Assembly: GCA_003223515.1 (NCBI GenBank)
Contig: QHVI01000078.1
Location: forward strand, 1 to 64,000
Source: Candidatus Angelobacter sp. Gp1-AA117
Lineage (GTDB): Bacteria > Acidobacteriota > Terriglobia > Terriglobales > Acidobacteriaceae
DNA length: 64,000 nt
Direction of reading: 5' to 3'
Shown here piece by piece: positions 1-10,227 of this stretch; position 1 is the first letter of the stretch, and every line of letters starts with the position of its first letter. The position numbers were made by a program, and so were the translations under genes. Below the pieces are notes generated by a model. The model ran no database searches. It worked only from the letters and a program-made list of their open reading frames with translations, and was not told the DNA's origin.

Positions 1-159
1 CTGGTTGTTATCTACCACATGCTCAAGGAAAATAGAGACTACGTGGACTTGGGTGCAAAATTCTTGGATCAAATCCGCTCCCAGCATCTGATACGTTTTC
101 ATACGAAGCGCTTAGAGGAACTCGGTCTGAAGGTACTCACGACACCCATGGCGGCATAG
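1..159 (+). pseudogene. IS110-family transposase, C-terminal end (cut by window start)
   Basis: Open from the first base to the TAG at 157-159, encoding about 52 residues. The motif VIYHMLKENRDYVDLG followed by a Leu/Arg-rich helix and LEELGLKV is the usual C-terminus of IS110/IS1111-type transposases, whose C-terminal domain carries the catalytic serine further upstream, outside the window. Whether the gene is intact cannot be judged. No inverted repeat or target duplication is visible just downstream, which fits IS110 elements, since they usually lack clear terminal repeats. Confidence 0.7.
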
Positions 160-238
160 GGATTTTCAGGGCAGATACACAGGGAAATAGAAGAGTTTTA
201 TAGAGCGCAGCCGCCCTCGGCTGCGTGCGAGAATGCAC

Positions 239-1186
239 TTATGAACTGAGCATCTGTGCAGTCTTGGTGCTGGGCAAAGGAACAGGGTTCAAACTCTTCT
301 GCTCCGCAGGTTGGATGGCTGGCATCCACTCCATGATCTGCGGTAAGGCGGCACGCGCCACAGCTTCACCGGCGCGGATCAACTCCGGTGCGCGCACAAA
401 ATCATCGTAGCCAAACTCACCGATGGCCGGTTCCAGCACCACATCAGAGGCCGATTTCCACGGGCCGCACATTCTTTCCTGGGCGATGGAGAAGCACTGC
501 CCAATCACATCAAACACATGGCGAGGTCCCTGCGGCTTGACCCAATGGGAGCTGAGATAAATAGAGAGGACCTTTTCCGCTCCCATCTGCCGCAACGGCA
601 TGGCGGGAACGGCGTGCGCCAGCAGGCCATCCACATACAGGCGTCCATTGATGTTTACCGGCAGAAACATTCCCGGATAAGCGCAGCTTGCCCGCACCGG
701 GTCTACCAGGTCTCCGCTGGTAAAGACCACCGCGTCACCACTGATAATGTCAGTGGCCGCAACTGCCAGCGGAATACGCAAATCTTCAAAAGTTTTGCAG
801 CGCAGGATCTTGCTGAGGAAGATTGCCATCTTGTCATTGCTGAAAAGACCGAAGCGCGAGAACGTCCAGCGGGAGAAGTCTTTGACGCGCACCAGTGCGG
901 CGATTTCTTCCAGCTCTTTGGCGCTCATGCCGCTGGCGTAGGCAGCGCCAATCACCGAGCCCACGCTGGTCCCGGCAATGAAATCCACCGGGATATTAGC
1001 TTCTTCCAGCACCTTGAGCACGCCGATGTGAGCCAGCCCGCGGGCAAAGCCGCCACCCAGGGCCAATCCAATGCGCGGCCTGCGCTGTGGCGCAGGTGTA
1101 GGTTTGACGAGGGGTTGCTGCTGGCGTTTGATTTCGCGCCCGAAAGCTTGCACCGAACGCACAATTTTCTCCAGTGGCTTCTTCAT
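239..1186 (-). CDS. Patatin-like phospholipase (RssA-type)
   Basis: Encodes a cytoplasmic or membrane-associated serine acyl hydrolase of the patatin family. The oxyanion Gly-rich loop (GLALGGGFARGLAHIGVL), the nucleophile elbow GTSVG and the catalytic Asp in DGLLAHAVP are all present and in order, so the Ser-Asp dyad looks intact. I chose the ATG at 1186 because GGGAG lies about 8 nt upstream; an ATG at 1201 would add five residues. The short Lys-rich N-terminus has no signal peptide. Family members hydrolyse lipid acyl esters; the substrate here is unknown. It stands alone on the minus strand. Confidence 0.85.
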   Translation of the reverse strand: MKKPLEKIVRSVQAFGREIKRQQQPLVKPTPAPQRRPRIGLALGGGFARGLAHIGVLKVLEEANIPVDFIAGTSVGSVIGAAYASGMSAKELEEIAALVRVKDFSRWTFSRFGLFSNDKMAIFLSKILRCKTFEDLRIPLAVAATDIISGDAVVFTSGDLVDPVRASCAYPGMFLPVNINGRLYVDGLLAHAVPAMPLRQMGAEKVLSIYLSSHWVKPQGPRHVFDVIGQCFSIAQERMCGPWKSASDVVLEPAIGEFGYDDFVRAPELIRAGEAVARAALPQIMEWMPAIQPAEQKSLNPVPLPSTKTAQMLSS

Positions 1187-1449
1187 TTTTTGCGCTCCCA
1201 TGTGCCGTTCAGTGGGGCTGCAGCTATTCTGTTAGATGCCCTCTCCATATAAAAACGATGCAGCCGGAGATTAGTTTCTGTGTTCCAGGCCCTAAAAGGC
1301 GGCATTTTGCATCATGGACGGCCAAAAACCTTTGTTTTACCTGTGCTGTTCAGGCCTTTAATTGGCGGGTTTCAAATTATGGCAATTAGAAATTTTGGCA
1401 ATTTTGGCAATTTCGTTGCAGGCTTTCCTGAAAACCGCTTACCTTACAT

Positions 1450-1938
1450 ATGAGGGGGGCGGACTGGGTGCTCAGAGAGTTTTCAGCCGGCGCGCTGGTG
1501 TTGCGCCACATGCAGGATCAATGGTGGGTGGCGGTGATCGAACCCGGCAGGCATGGTGAGCCGGAAGACCGTAAAAATGTACTCGCCTTGCCTAAAGGCA
1601 ACGTCGATCCGGGAGAAAAGCCGGAACAGACCGCCTCGCGGGAAGTGCTGGAAGAAACCGGGGTGAAGGCGAAACTGATCACAAAATTGGACAGCATCAA
1701 GTACGTCTATATGCGCAAGTGGTCGGATAACGAGAAGATCTTCAAAGTCGTCACGTTTTATCTGATGAAGTACCAGTCAGGCCGCATTGGCCAGATCACC
1801 GAAGAGATGAAGCACGAAGTCCGCCGCTCCTACTGGCTGCCCCTGAAAGAAGCCGCCGCGAAGTTGAGCTACAAAGGCGAAAAGCAGATGGCCTTGAAGG
1901 CGCTGGAGTATGTGAAAGCAAATGGCAGGAGTATTTAG
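1450..1938 (+). CDS. Nudix hydrolase
   Basis: A 162-residue Nudix protein. Residues 50-72 match the Nudix box G-x5-E-x7-REVLEETGV, with the metal-binding glutamates in place. The N-terminal strand (REFSAGALVLRHM) and the ending (ALKALEYV) resemble the diadenosine-polyphosphate/MutT-like group, but the substrate cannot be read from sequence. The ATG at 1450 has no strong ribosome-binding site and a GTG at 1468 is a possible alternative. It is monocistronic and convergent with the TIR gene. Confidence 0.85.
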   Translation: MRGADWVLREFSAGALVLRHMQDQWWVAVIEPGRHGEPEDRKNVLALPKGNVDPGEKPEQTASREVLEETGVKAKLITKLDSIKYVYMRKWSDNEKIFKVVTFYLMKYQSGRIGQITEEMKHEVRRSYWLPLKEAAAKLSYKGEKQMALKALEYVKANGRSI

Positions 1939-1975
1939 TACTTGGTGTTTAGCAGTTAGGTAAATCCTGTTATAG

Positions 1976-3250
1976 CTAGGCGGTTGCGTTCCTGCAGGCC
2001 TGTTTCTTTAAATCCCGCAGCAGCTTTTTGAATGCCTCTTCATACTGGTCGTGGTCTTTCCAGCCGGCGAAGTCTGGGATGAAATACTCTCGTATTTCTT
2101 TGCCCAGGTCTTTGCCAGTGTCAGCGTCGAAGCACTCCCATTCCTGAAGCTTTTGATACGAGATATTCAAGCTAATGGGGAATAGCACTCTTTTGCCTTC
2201 TTTGACTTCCCGTTTGCGTGCCTTCGCAATTTCGGTTTTTACCCATTCGCTGTTGATGCTGTGAGGGGACAGAATCAACAGGAGTCGTTCGTGGAGACGA
2301 ATGGCGGTATCGATCTGTTCATGAAGCTTTTCGCCGGCTTTGACGTGAGGGGGAGCAAACCAGCAACGGACGCCATTGTGCTGTAGGTCGGCAAATAAGC
2401 GATCAGCGAAGTCTTGATCCTTCGATGAATAGCTGATGAAGCAGGAATAAAATTCGAGTGCCGAGCCAGTCAATGAACACATGAATTCAATAAAATTGTC
2501 GGGCACACCTGCGCCGCGTAAGAATTGGGCTGGAATCTTGCCTTGGGAACGATAAATTGTGTTGATGCCGATGTGTGAAGGGCCTGTATGCACTACATAT
2601 TCAAGTCCTCTGATCACACTGAGATCTACATCAACAAATGAGGTCCATCCTACTTTGGCCTTGCAAAAGTTAGTGCCTGTAAGATCTGCAGCAGCTAAGT
2701 TCGCTCCCTCAAGGTTTGCTTCGCCAACATCTGCTCCCTTAAGAATCGCACGTTTGAAATCTGCTTCGATGAGGTCTGCCTTGCTGAGGTCTGCCTTACT
2801 TAGATCTGCTCCGTGTAAGACCGCACTTATGAGATTTGCGCCTTGGAGGTTTGCTCCACGCATGTCTGCGATCTGCAGCTTTGCCTCTCTAAGGTCTGCC
2901 CTAGAGAAGTTTGCCTCAATGAAGATTGCTCCGAGGTCTGCCCTGCGCAAATTTGCCTGAAAAAGTGTTGCTCCGGTGAAGTCTGCTCCTCCGCATCTTG
3001 CGGCACGCAGGTCAGCCCATTCGAGGATTGCCTTGCGAAGAGCTGTCTGCCGGAGGTCTGCCTTGTTAAGGGTTGCTCCACTGAGGTCTGCCCCATTGAG
3101 GTCTGCCAAACCGAGGAATGCCTCATCAAGTTGTGCCTCTCTGAGGTCTGCTCCGGATAGATCTGGTATTGTCTTTTCATTAGCGTAACGCCATGCATTC
3201 CATTTCTCGGTACCTTGTCTCGCTATGCGGAGATGTTCAGGATTTGCCAT
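1976..3250 (-). CDS. Pentapeptide-repeat protein with C-terminal TIR domain
   Basis: About 424 residues from the ATG at 3250. Residues ~29-215 are a run of A(D/N)LxxA pentapeptides predicted to form a right-handed quadrilateral beta-helix. A linker with a GAGVPDNFIEF stretch follows, then a TIR domain from ~269 (CFISYSSKDQDFADRL) to the end. The TIR carries the SxxW-x3-E signature (SEWVKTE), whose Glu is the NAD-glycohydrolase residue in catalytic TIRs. A longer ORF from 3382 would run through the fadN promoter and a repeat-like HSRPRLC stretch, so I reject that start. No signal peptide or membrane segment is visible. By architecture it could be an NAD-cleaving immune effector, but no known partner gene is adjacent. 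Confidence 0.85.
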   Translation of the reverse strand: MANPEHLRIARQGTEKWNAWRYANEKTIPDLSGADLREAQLDEAFLGLADLNGADLSGATLNKADLRQTALRKAILEWADLRAARCGGADFTGATLFQANLRRADLGAIFIEANFSRADLREAKLQIADMRGANLQGANLISAVLHGADLSKADLSKADLIEADFKRAILKGADVGEANLEGANLAAADLTGTNFCKAKVGWTSFVDVDLSVIRGLEYVVHTGPSHIGINTIYRSQGKIPAQFLRGAGVPDNFIEFMCSLTGSALEFYSCFISYSSKDQDFADRLFADLQHNGVRCWFAPPHVKAGEKLHEQIDTAIRLHERLLLILSPHSINSEWVKTEIAKARKREVKEGKRVLFPISLNISYQKLQEWECFDADTGKDLGKEIREYFIPDFAGWKDHDQYEEAFKKLLRDLKKQACRNATA

Positions 3251-3617
3251 TTTGCAGGGTCTCGCTTCTTTCGAACGAGCATCATGCCGGAAATAACAGG
3301 TGAAAGCAAAGGGCAATCCGCACAGCCGGGGGCGGCTGTGCCACACGAGCATGGCAGCGCCATTGACTGAATGAGCGTTCATTCAGTAGAATATTCCCAA
3401 CTTAATAGGTGTGCGCTGCCCGCCATACTCACCCCATTATCACCGCAGCGCACACCATCCTCGCTCTCCTTCTGAGGACGCGGACGGCCAATGGAGTGAA
3501 CGTTGCATATCACCAAAATTACCGTTGCCGTCCTGCGCTTCGTACCAGGCGAAAGCTGCTATGATTCCGCTCGTTTGCTGCGCGCCAGCCGATACTTGAA
3601 CCCCGGGAGTTTCCTGA
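3251..3617. other. Intergenic control region between TIR gene and fadN
   Basis: A 367-nt gap holding the fadN promoter/operator (3363-3392). It is followed by a perfect 12-bp inverted repeat, GGTGTGCGCTGC at 3408-3419 and GCAGCGCACACC at 3445-3456, near the predicted 5' end of the transcript. The rest of the leader up to 3617 shows no further gene. A GGGAG lies just upstream of the fadN start. Confidence 0.55.
3363..3392 (+). promoter_or_regulatory. fad promoter with FadR-like palindromic operator
   Basis: TTGACT (3363-3368) and TAGAAT (3387-3392) are spaced by 18 nt. The spacer is filled by the palindrome ACTGAATGA-GCGT-TCATTCAGT (3366-3387), whose core TGAATGA-N4-TCATTCA matches the operator bound by the TetR-family FadR of Bacillus upstream of its fad genes. 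Repressor binding here would block RNA polymerase and be relieved by long-chain acyl-CoA. No tetR gene lies in the window. Confidence 0.7.
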
Positions 3618-6098
3618 ATGAGTAATGCCGCCGTCTCTGTTTCCGCGAACACATCTCCAGCCCAACCGGAACGCAAAGGGCCACAGACTGCACATCAGCG
3701 CATCAACAAAGCTGCTGTCCTGGGTGCGGGAACCATGGGTGCACGCATCGCCGCTCATTTGGCAAATGCGGGCGTGCCCTGCTATCTGCTCGACATCGTT
3801 CCCCCGGGCACTTCAGATAATGCCACCCGCAACAAGATTGTGGCGACCGGACTGGACGCGGCGGCGAAGTCAAAGCCAGCGGCATTCTTTCGCAAGGGGC
3901 TGGAGAAGCTCATCACCATCGGCAATTTCGAGGATGATCTAAAGCTGGTCGCCGATGCCGACTGGATCATCGAGGCGGTGGCAGAGAATCTGGAGATCAA
4001 ACGTTCGCTGCTCAAGAAAGTGGAAGCGGTGCGCAAGCCCGGCAGCATTGTCACCACCAATACCAGCGGCTTGCCGGTGCACAGCATTGCTGAAGGCTTC
4101 AGCGACGACTTCCGCAAGCACTGGTTCGGTACGCACTTCTTCAATCCGCCGCGCTACATGCGTTTGCTGGAAATTATTCCTACGCCGGAAGCTGATCCGG
4201 CGGCCATGGAGAGCATTGCGCATTTCTGCGATGTGCGCCTGGGCAAGGGCATCGTCTATGCCAAGGACACGCCCAACTTTATCGCCAACCGCATCGGCAC
4301 GTTCTCAGGCTTGAACGTCTTCCGGCTCATGCAGGAAATGGATTTCACCATTGAAGAGATCGACGCGCTGACCAGTGCCGGGGGCTGGACCAAGTCACCC
4401 ACCTTCCGCACCATCGATCTGGTTGGGCTCGACGTACTTGGACACGTGGTCACGAACCTGAGCAAGAACGTAAAAGACGAGCGCTCTGACCTGCAACTGC
4501 CCGAGTTTTTCAAGAAGATGCTGGAACGCGGGATGCTCGGCGACAAAACCAAAGGTGGCTTTTACAAAAAGGTGAAAGGGCCGCAGGGCGAAGAGCGCAT
4601 GGCCGTTGATTGGAAGACGCTCGAGTACCGTCCGGTGCAAAAGCCCAAATTCGCCTCGCTGGAGATGGCAAAGAACGTTGAGGATTTAGGCGAGCGGCTG
4701 CGCATGGGGCTGAGCAGCACCGATCCGCGGGACAAGGCAGCGCAGTTCCAGTGGATGACGCTCTCTGAACTCTGGACTTATTCCGCCAATCGCATTCCGG
4801 AGATTGCCGACAATGTTGTGGAGATCGACCGCGCCATGCGCATGGGCTTCAACTGGGAGATCGGTCCCTTTGAGATATGGGACCTGGCGGGCGTAGAGCC
4901 TACAGTGGCGCGTATGAAGAAAGAAGGCAAGCCGGTTTCTGCCAATGTAGAAAAGCTGCTGGCGACAGGCAAGAAGAGCTGGTACATCGATGATCCTTCG
5001 GCGCCTTCAGGCCGCGCCTGCTTCGATCTGCGCGCGGGCGAATACCAACCGGTGGAGGTCTCTGAAGGTGTGTGGTCGGTGCAGGCAGCCAGGAAATCCA
5101 ATGGAGTGGTGAAGAGAAATGCCGGAGCTTCACTTATCGATCTGGGTGATGGCGTGGGCTGCATCGAGTTCCACAGCAAGATGAACGCGCTGGGCGGCGA
5201 TATTGTGCAGATGGTCACGCAGTCGCTCAAGAGCGGCGGCATTGGCGACCAGTTCGAGGCATTTGTGATTACCGGCGATTCCGCGAATTTTTCCGTGGGT
5301 GCCAACCTGATGATGCTGATGCTGGCCGTACAGGAAGAAGAGTGGGACGACGTCGATCTTGCGATTAAGCAGTTCCAGGGCATGACCCAGGCCATCAAGT
5401 TCTGCACGCGTCCGGTGGTGACCGCGCCCTTTGGCATGTGCCTGGGCGGCGGCACCGAGATTTCCATGCACTCGGCGGCCCGCCAGCCCCATGCCGAGCT
5501 CTATATGGGACTGGTAGAGGTCGGAGTCGGCCTGCTGCCCGGCGGCGGCGGATGCAAAGAGATGCTGCTACGCGCCATTGATAATGCCCGGGCGATTCGT
5601 CCGGATGGACGCGGCGAGTCAGTCGAACTGATGGAAGGCATCAAGCGGGCTTTTGAGATCATTGGAACTGCCAAAGTCTCGACTTCTGCCTACGAAGCGC
5701 GTGATCTGGGTTTCCTCTCCGATGGCGACCTGATCACCATGAACCGCGAGCGCATCCTGACCGATGCAAAAGAACGCGCTCTTGAATTGGCGCGCGCCGG
5801 ATACAAAGCCCCGGTGCCGCGCACGGATATTCCCGCTCCGGGCGAGAACGTGCTTGCTACATTGCGGCTGGGCATACATCTAATGAGGCAGGCGGAATAC
5901 ATCAGCGATCACGATGTGAAGGTAGGAACGAAGGTCGCCGAAGTCATCTGCGGCGGCAACGTCTCACCCGGCACTCCGGTAAGCGAACAGTACCTGCTCG
6001 ATTTGGAACGTGAAGGCTTCAAGTCCTTGTGCGGCGAAAAGAAAACGCAGGAAAGGATTCAGTTCACGCTGAAAACCGGGAAGCCGTTGAGGAACTAG
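3618..6098 (+). CDS. fadN: 3-hydroxyacyl-CoA dehydrogenase / enoyl-CoA hydratase (FadN-type)
   Basis: An 826-residue bifunctional beta-oxidation enzyme with the dehydrogenase first and the hydratase last, the order of Bacillus FadN (the reverse of FadB/FadJ). The NAD-binding GAGTMG is at 36-41 and the dehydrogenase signature HFFNPPRYMRLLEIIPT near 172. The hydratase half starts near residue 500, with the oxyanion-hole CLGGGTE and the second catalytic Glu in GLVEVGVGLLPGGGG. It would hydrate enoyl-CoA and oxidise 3-hydroxyacyl-CoA to 3-ketoacyl-CoA for the thiolase downstream. It is first in the operon, behind the FadR-like operator. Confidence 0.93.
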   Translation: MSNAAVSVSANTSPAQPERKGPQTAHQRINKAAVLGAGTMGARIAAHLANAGVPCYLLDIVPPGTSDNATRNKIVATGLDAAAKSKPAAFFRKGLEKLITIGNFEDDLKLVADADWIIEAVAENLEIKRSLLKKVEAVRKPGSIVTTNTSGLPVHSIAEGFSDDFRKHWFGTHFFNPPRYMRLLEIIPTPEADPAAMESIAHFCDVRLGKGIVYAKDTPNFIANRIGTFSGLNVFRLMQEMDFTIEEIDALTSAGGWTKSPTFRTIDLVGLDVLGHVVTNLSKNVKDERSDLQLPEFFKKMLERGMLGDKTKGGFYKKVKGPQGEERMAVDWKTLEYRPVQKPKFASLEMAKNVEDLGERLRMGLSSTDPRDKAAQFQWMTLSELWTYSANRIPEIADNVVEIDRAMRMGFNWEIGPFEIWDLAGVEPTVARMKKEGKPVSANVEKLLATGKKSWYIDDPSAPSGRACFDLRAGEYQPVEVSEGVWSVQAARKSNGVVKRNAGASLIDLGDGVGCIEFHSKMNALGGDIVQMVTQSLKSGGIGDQFEAFVITGDSANFSVGANLMMLMLAVQEEEWDDVDLAIKQFQGMTQAIKFCTRPVVTAPFGMCLGGGTEISMHSAARQPHAELYMGLVEVGVGLLPGGGGCKEMLLRAIDNARAIRPDGRGESVELMEGIKRAFEIIGTAKVSTSAYEARDLGFLSDGDLITMNRERILTDAKERALELARAGYKAPVPRTDIPAPGENVLATLRLGIHLMRQAEYISDHDVKVGTKVAEVICGGNVSPGTPVSEQYLLDLEREGFKSLCGEKKTQERIQFTLKTGKPLRN

Positions 6099-6166
6099 TA
6101 CTTAGTATTTAGTGCATAGTATTTAGCCAAAACCAAAGGTCGAAATGATACACCCGGACAGCCCTG

Positions 6167-6352
6167 GTGAAGATAAGAGACATAATAAAACGGATTGAGG
6201 GCGATGGATGGAAGCTTGTACGAACGCGTGGTAGTCATCGACAGTATCATCATCCAACCAAACCGGGGACAGTTACGATAGCGGGTCATCCATCAGCGGA
6301 TATGCCGCCGGGAACACTGAATAACATTTTGAAACAGGCAGGACTTAAATGA
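6167..6352 (+). CDS. hicA: HicA-type toxin
   Basis: A 61-residue HicA-family mRNA interferase starting at GTG. The family signature is clear: an N-terminal IIKRIEGDGW helix, the catalytic-His segment TRGSHRQYHHP, and a C-terminal PPGTLNNILKQAG. It overlaps hicB by ATGA, the standard hicAB arrangement. It sits 68 nt after fadN and on the same strand, so it may be read through from the fad promoter unless it has its own. HicA toxins cleave mRNA when the antitoxin is lost. Confidence 0.9.
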   Translation: MKIRDIIKRIEGDGWKLVRTRGSHRQYHHPTKPGTVTIAGHPSADMPPGTLNNILKQAGLK

Positions 6353-6567
6353 AATATCTGGTTATTTATGAAAAGTCTGAAACTGGATGGGGAGCGTATG
6401 CGCCCGATCTGCCCGGATTAGGCGTAGCGGGTAACACTCTTGAAGAGGTCAAGCAATTGATCCGGGAAGCGATTGATTTTCATCTTGAGGGCATGAAAGA
6501 GCACGGAGAGCCGATTCCTAAACCAAGTGCGCTGACCGAATATGTATCGGTAGGTTTTCCTGCGTAG
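6349..6567 (+). CDS. hicB: HicB-type antitoxin (short form)
   Basis: A 72-residue HicB fold: MKYLVIYEKSETGWGAYAPD, LPGLGVAGNTLEEVKQLIREAIDFHLEG, and a conserved GEPIPKP. It would neutralise HicA by direct binding. The protein ends without a clear DNA-binding segment, unlike longer HicB proteins that carry a ribbon-helix-helix or HTH, so transcriptional autoregulation is uncertain. It is followed by 179 nt containing small palindromes before fadA. Confidence 0.9.
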   Translation: MKYLVIYEKSETGWGAYAPDLPGLGVAGNTLEEVKQLIREAIDFHLEGMKEHGEPIPKPSALTEYVSVGFPA

Positions 6568-6746
6568 CTCGTTGGTGAAGCAGCAAAAACGTAGGCACGA
6601 CGAAAGTAGCCCGACACGTCAATGCCGGGTAAGTTCAACAAAATTGAAGAGTCCCGAAGGGACGAATGATGCAAAGGTAATCCCCTCGGCAGAGGGGAAG
6701 ATGTACAGCGGCTGAATGCTAAAGCTAGGAGCCAGGAGCTAAAGAC

Positions 6747-7925
6747 ATGCGAGAAGTTGTTATTGCAAGTTCCGTAAGAACGGCGATAGGGAAATCCGGC
6801 AAAGGTACGCTGCGCGCGTCGCGTCCGGACGATCTGGCGGCGGTCGCCATTAAGGGCGCGCTGGACCGCGTTCCCCAGGTAGACAAACAGGAAATTGAAG
6901 ACGTAATCATCGGCTGCGCCACACCTGAGGCCGAGCAGGGTATGAATGTGGCCCGCATCGCCTCGTTGCGTGCCGGACTGCCGGTGGAGTGCTCGGCCAT
7001 GACCATCAACCGCTTCTGCTCTTCCGGCTTGCAGGCGATTGCCCTGGGGGCGGAGCGCATCATGGCAGGCGGCGCTGAGATCGTGGTGGCGGGCGGTACC
7101 GAGTCCATGAGCATGATTCCCATGGGCGGACATAAAGTTTCAGCCAATCCGTGGCTGGTGAATAATTATCCTGACGCATATCTCTCGATGGGCCTTACGG
7201 CCGAGCGGCTGGCTAAACGCTTCGACATCACCCGCGAGATGGCCGATGAGTTTTCGCTCAACAGCCATAAGAAGGCCATTGCCGCCATTCAGGCAGGCAG
7301 GTTTGAAGACGAAATTGTTCCTGTGCCGGTAAGCTTTACCACTGCCAACGGCTCTAAGCCCAAGCGCACAGACATTGTGTTCAAAGTAGACGAAGGGCCG
7401 CGCGCTGACACCTCGATGGAAGCCCTCGCCGGGCTCAAGCCTGCATTCCATGCCAAGGGCACGGTCACGGCAGGGAACTCGTCCCAGACTTCCGATGGCG
7501 CCGCGGCTTCGGTGGTGATGTCCGCAGACAAAGCCAGGCAGCTTGGCATCAAGCCGCTGGCGCGCTTTGTGGCCTTTGCCACCGCTGGTTACAAACCAGA
7601 AGAGATGGGGCTGGGCCCGGTCTACGCGATTCCTAAAGTGCTGAAGATGGCGGGGCTGAAACTGGAAGACATTGACGTGATCGAGTTGAACGAGGCCTTT
7701 GCCGCGCAGGCGCTTTCGGTCATCAAAGAAGCCGGGCTGGATATGAACAAGATCAATCCCAACGGCGGCGCGGTGGCTCTGGGGCATCCGCTGGGATGCA
7801 CCGGCGCCAAGCTCACGGCAACCATCATCAGGGAACTCAAAAGGAGAAATGGACGTTACGGCATCGTGACCATGTGTATCGGCGGCGGTATGGGCGCAGC
7901 CGGCATTTTCGAGAACCTGAATTAA
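6747..7925 (+). CDS. fadA: Acetyl-CoA C-acyltransferase (3-ketoacyl-CoA thiolase)
   Basis: A 392-residue thiolase of normal length. The acyl-accepting Cys is in [10 protein letters not shown] (about residue 89), the catalytic His in [11 protein letters not shown], and the second Cys in [10 protein letters not shown]. It cleaves 3-ketoacyl-CoA with CoA to acetyl-CoA and a shortened acyl-CoA. With FadN upstream and the acyl-CoA dehydrogenase downstream it forms the fadN-fadA-fadE order, here separated by inserted hicAB and GxxExxY genes. Its TAA stop lies inside the left inverted repeat of the next element. Confidence 0.95.
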   Translation: MREVVIASSVRTAIGKSGKGTLRASRPDDLAAVAIKGALDRVPQVDKQEIEDVIIGCATPEAEQGMNVARIASLRAGLPVECSAMTINRFCSSGLQAIALGAERIMAGGAEIVVAGGTESMSMIPMGGHKVSANPWLVNNYPDAYLSMGLTAERLAKRFDITREMADEFSLNSHKKAIAAIQAGRFEDEIVPVPVSFTTANGSKPKRTDIVFKVDEGPRADTSMEALAGLKPAFHAKGTVTAGNSSQTSDGAAASVVMSADKARQLGIKPLARFVAFATAGYKPEEMGLGPVYAIPKVLKMAGLKLEDIDVIELNEAFAAQALSVIKEAGLDMNKINPNGGAVALGHPLGCTGAKLTATIIRELKRRNGRYGIVTMCIGGGMGAAGIFENLN

Positions 7926-8383
7926 CCACAATGGACACAAAAGAGCACGAAGGAATGTCTACAACAGGTGCATCCAGGGCACTGAGCGCAAATGAAGTAA
8001 GTCATGGAATCATCCAGGCTGCGCTCAAAGTGCATTCGGCATTAGGGCCAGGGCTGTTGGAAAATGCATATCGTGCTTGTCTTGCACATGAACTCAGAAA
8101 AGCCGGCTTCAAGGTTGGAGTAGAGGTTGAGTTGCCGTTGATATATGACGGAGTCAAAGTTGAAGTCGGCTACAGAATAGACTTGCTTGTGAATGATCTT
8201 GTAGTCGTAGAACTGAAAGCAGTCGAAAAGCTGGATGAAGTGCACCAGGCACAACTCCTGTGCTATTTGAAGCTCAGCAAGAAGAAATTAGGGTTACTCA
8301 TCAATTTCAATGTCGTCCACTTGAAGGATGGCATTAAGAGAATGGTGAATGGGACCGGATGGGACAAACCTTAGTGTTCCTTC

Positions 8384-8400
<17 letters not shown>
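7922..8400. mobile_element. Putative cassette with GxxExxY gene and 32-bp terminal inverted repeats
   Basis: The segment starts with TTAACCACAATGGACACA (7922 on) and ends at 8400 with the reverse complement of TTAACCACAAAGGACACG. Over 32 positions the arms agree at 27. The GxxExxY gene fills the interior almost exactly. The left arm begins at the fadA stop codon and the right arm ends just before the fadE ribosome-binding site, so the cassette sits precisely between two operon genes. There is no transposase inside, so any mobility would have to be supplied in trans. Confidence 0.5.
7931..8374 (+). CDS. GxxExxY protein (PD-(D/E)XK nuclease-like)
   Basis: About 147 residues from the ATG at 7931, or 139 from the ATG at 7955. 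The name-giving motif is GLLENAYRACLAHELR. It is followed by RIDLLVNDLVVVELKAVEKL, where the D and ExK are positioned as in PD-(D/E)XK nucleases, and by a helix HQAQLLCYLKL. The last part, GLLINFNV and GIKRMVNG, is typical of the family. The first residues (MDTKEHEG) are encoded by the left inverted repeat, so the true start may be 7955. The family is widespread in repeat-rich environmental genomes; its function is not established. Confidence 0.85.
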   Translation: MDTKEHEGMSTTGASRALSANEVSHGIIQAALKVHSALGPGLLENAYRACLAHELRKAGFKVGVEVELPLIYDGVKVEVGYRIDLLVNDLVVVELKAVEKLDEVHQAQLLCYLKLSKKKLGLLINFNVVHLKDGIKRMVNGTGWDKP

Positions 8401-10054
<1,654 letters not shown>

Positions 10055-10138
10055 GAATCGGGAGATCGGGAGATCGGGTGATCTGAATCCGGTCATCGAG
10101 TCATCGCTGGTTTCTCTTTGAGACTTGCTGAAGATTAG

Positions 10139-10177
10139 GGCTGAAGAATATTCTTTGTTCTTCAGCCTTTTTATTTT
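10139..10177 (+). terminator. Rho-independent terminator of the fad operon
   Basis: Ten-base stem GGCTGAAGAA (10139-10148) with TTCTTCAGCC (10158-10167), a nine-base loop, then TTTTTATTTT. It lies 85 nt after fadE. Confidence 0.85.
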
Positions 10178-10227
10178 GAATTGCAACCTTTGCGTCCTTC
10201 GCGCCCTTTGCGGTAAAAACCGGATGA

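Noticed and set aside
239..1186. Patatin-like gene near a TIR gene as a CBASS-type defence pair
   Set aside because: It is an RssA-type housekeeping phospholipase, separated by a Nudix gene, with no nucleotidyltransferase nearby.
2640..3170. Regular 15-base periodicity suggesting a tandem repeat or CRISPR-like array
   Set aside because: It is the coding sequence of the pentapeptide helix; there are no spacers between identical repeats.
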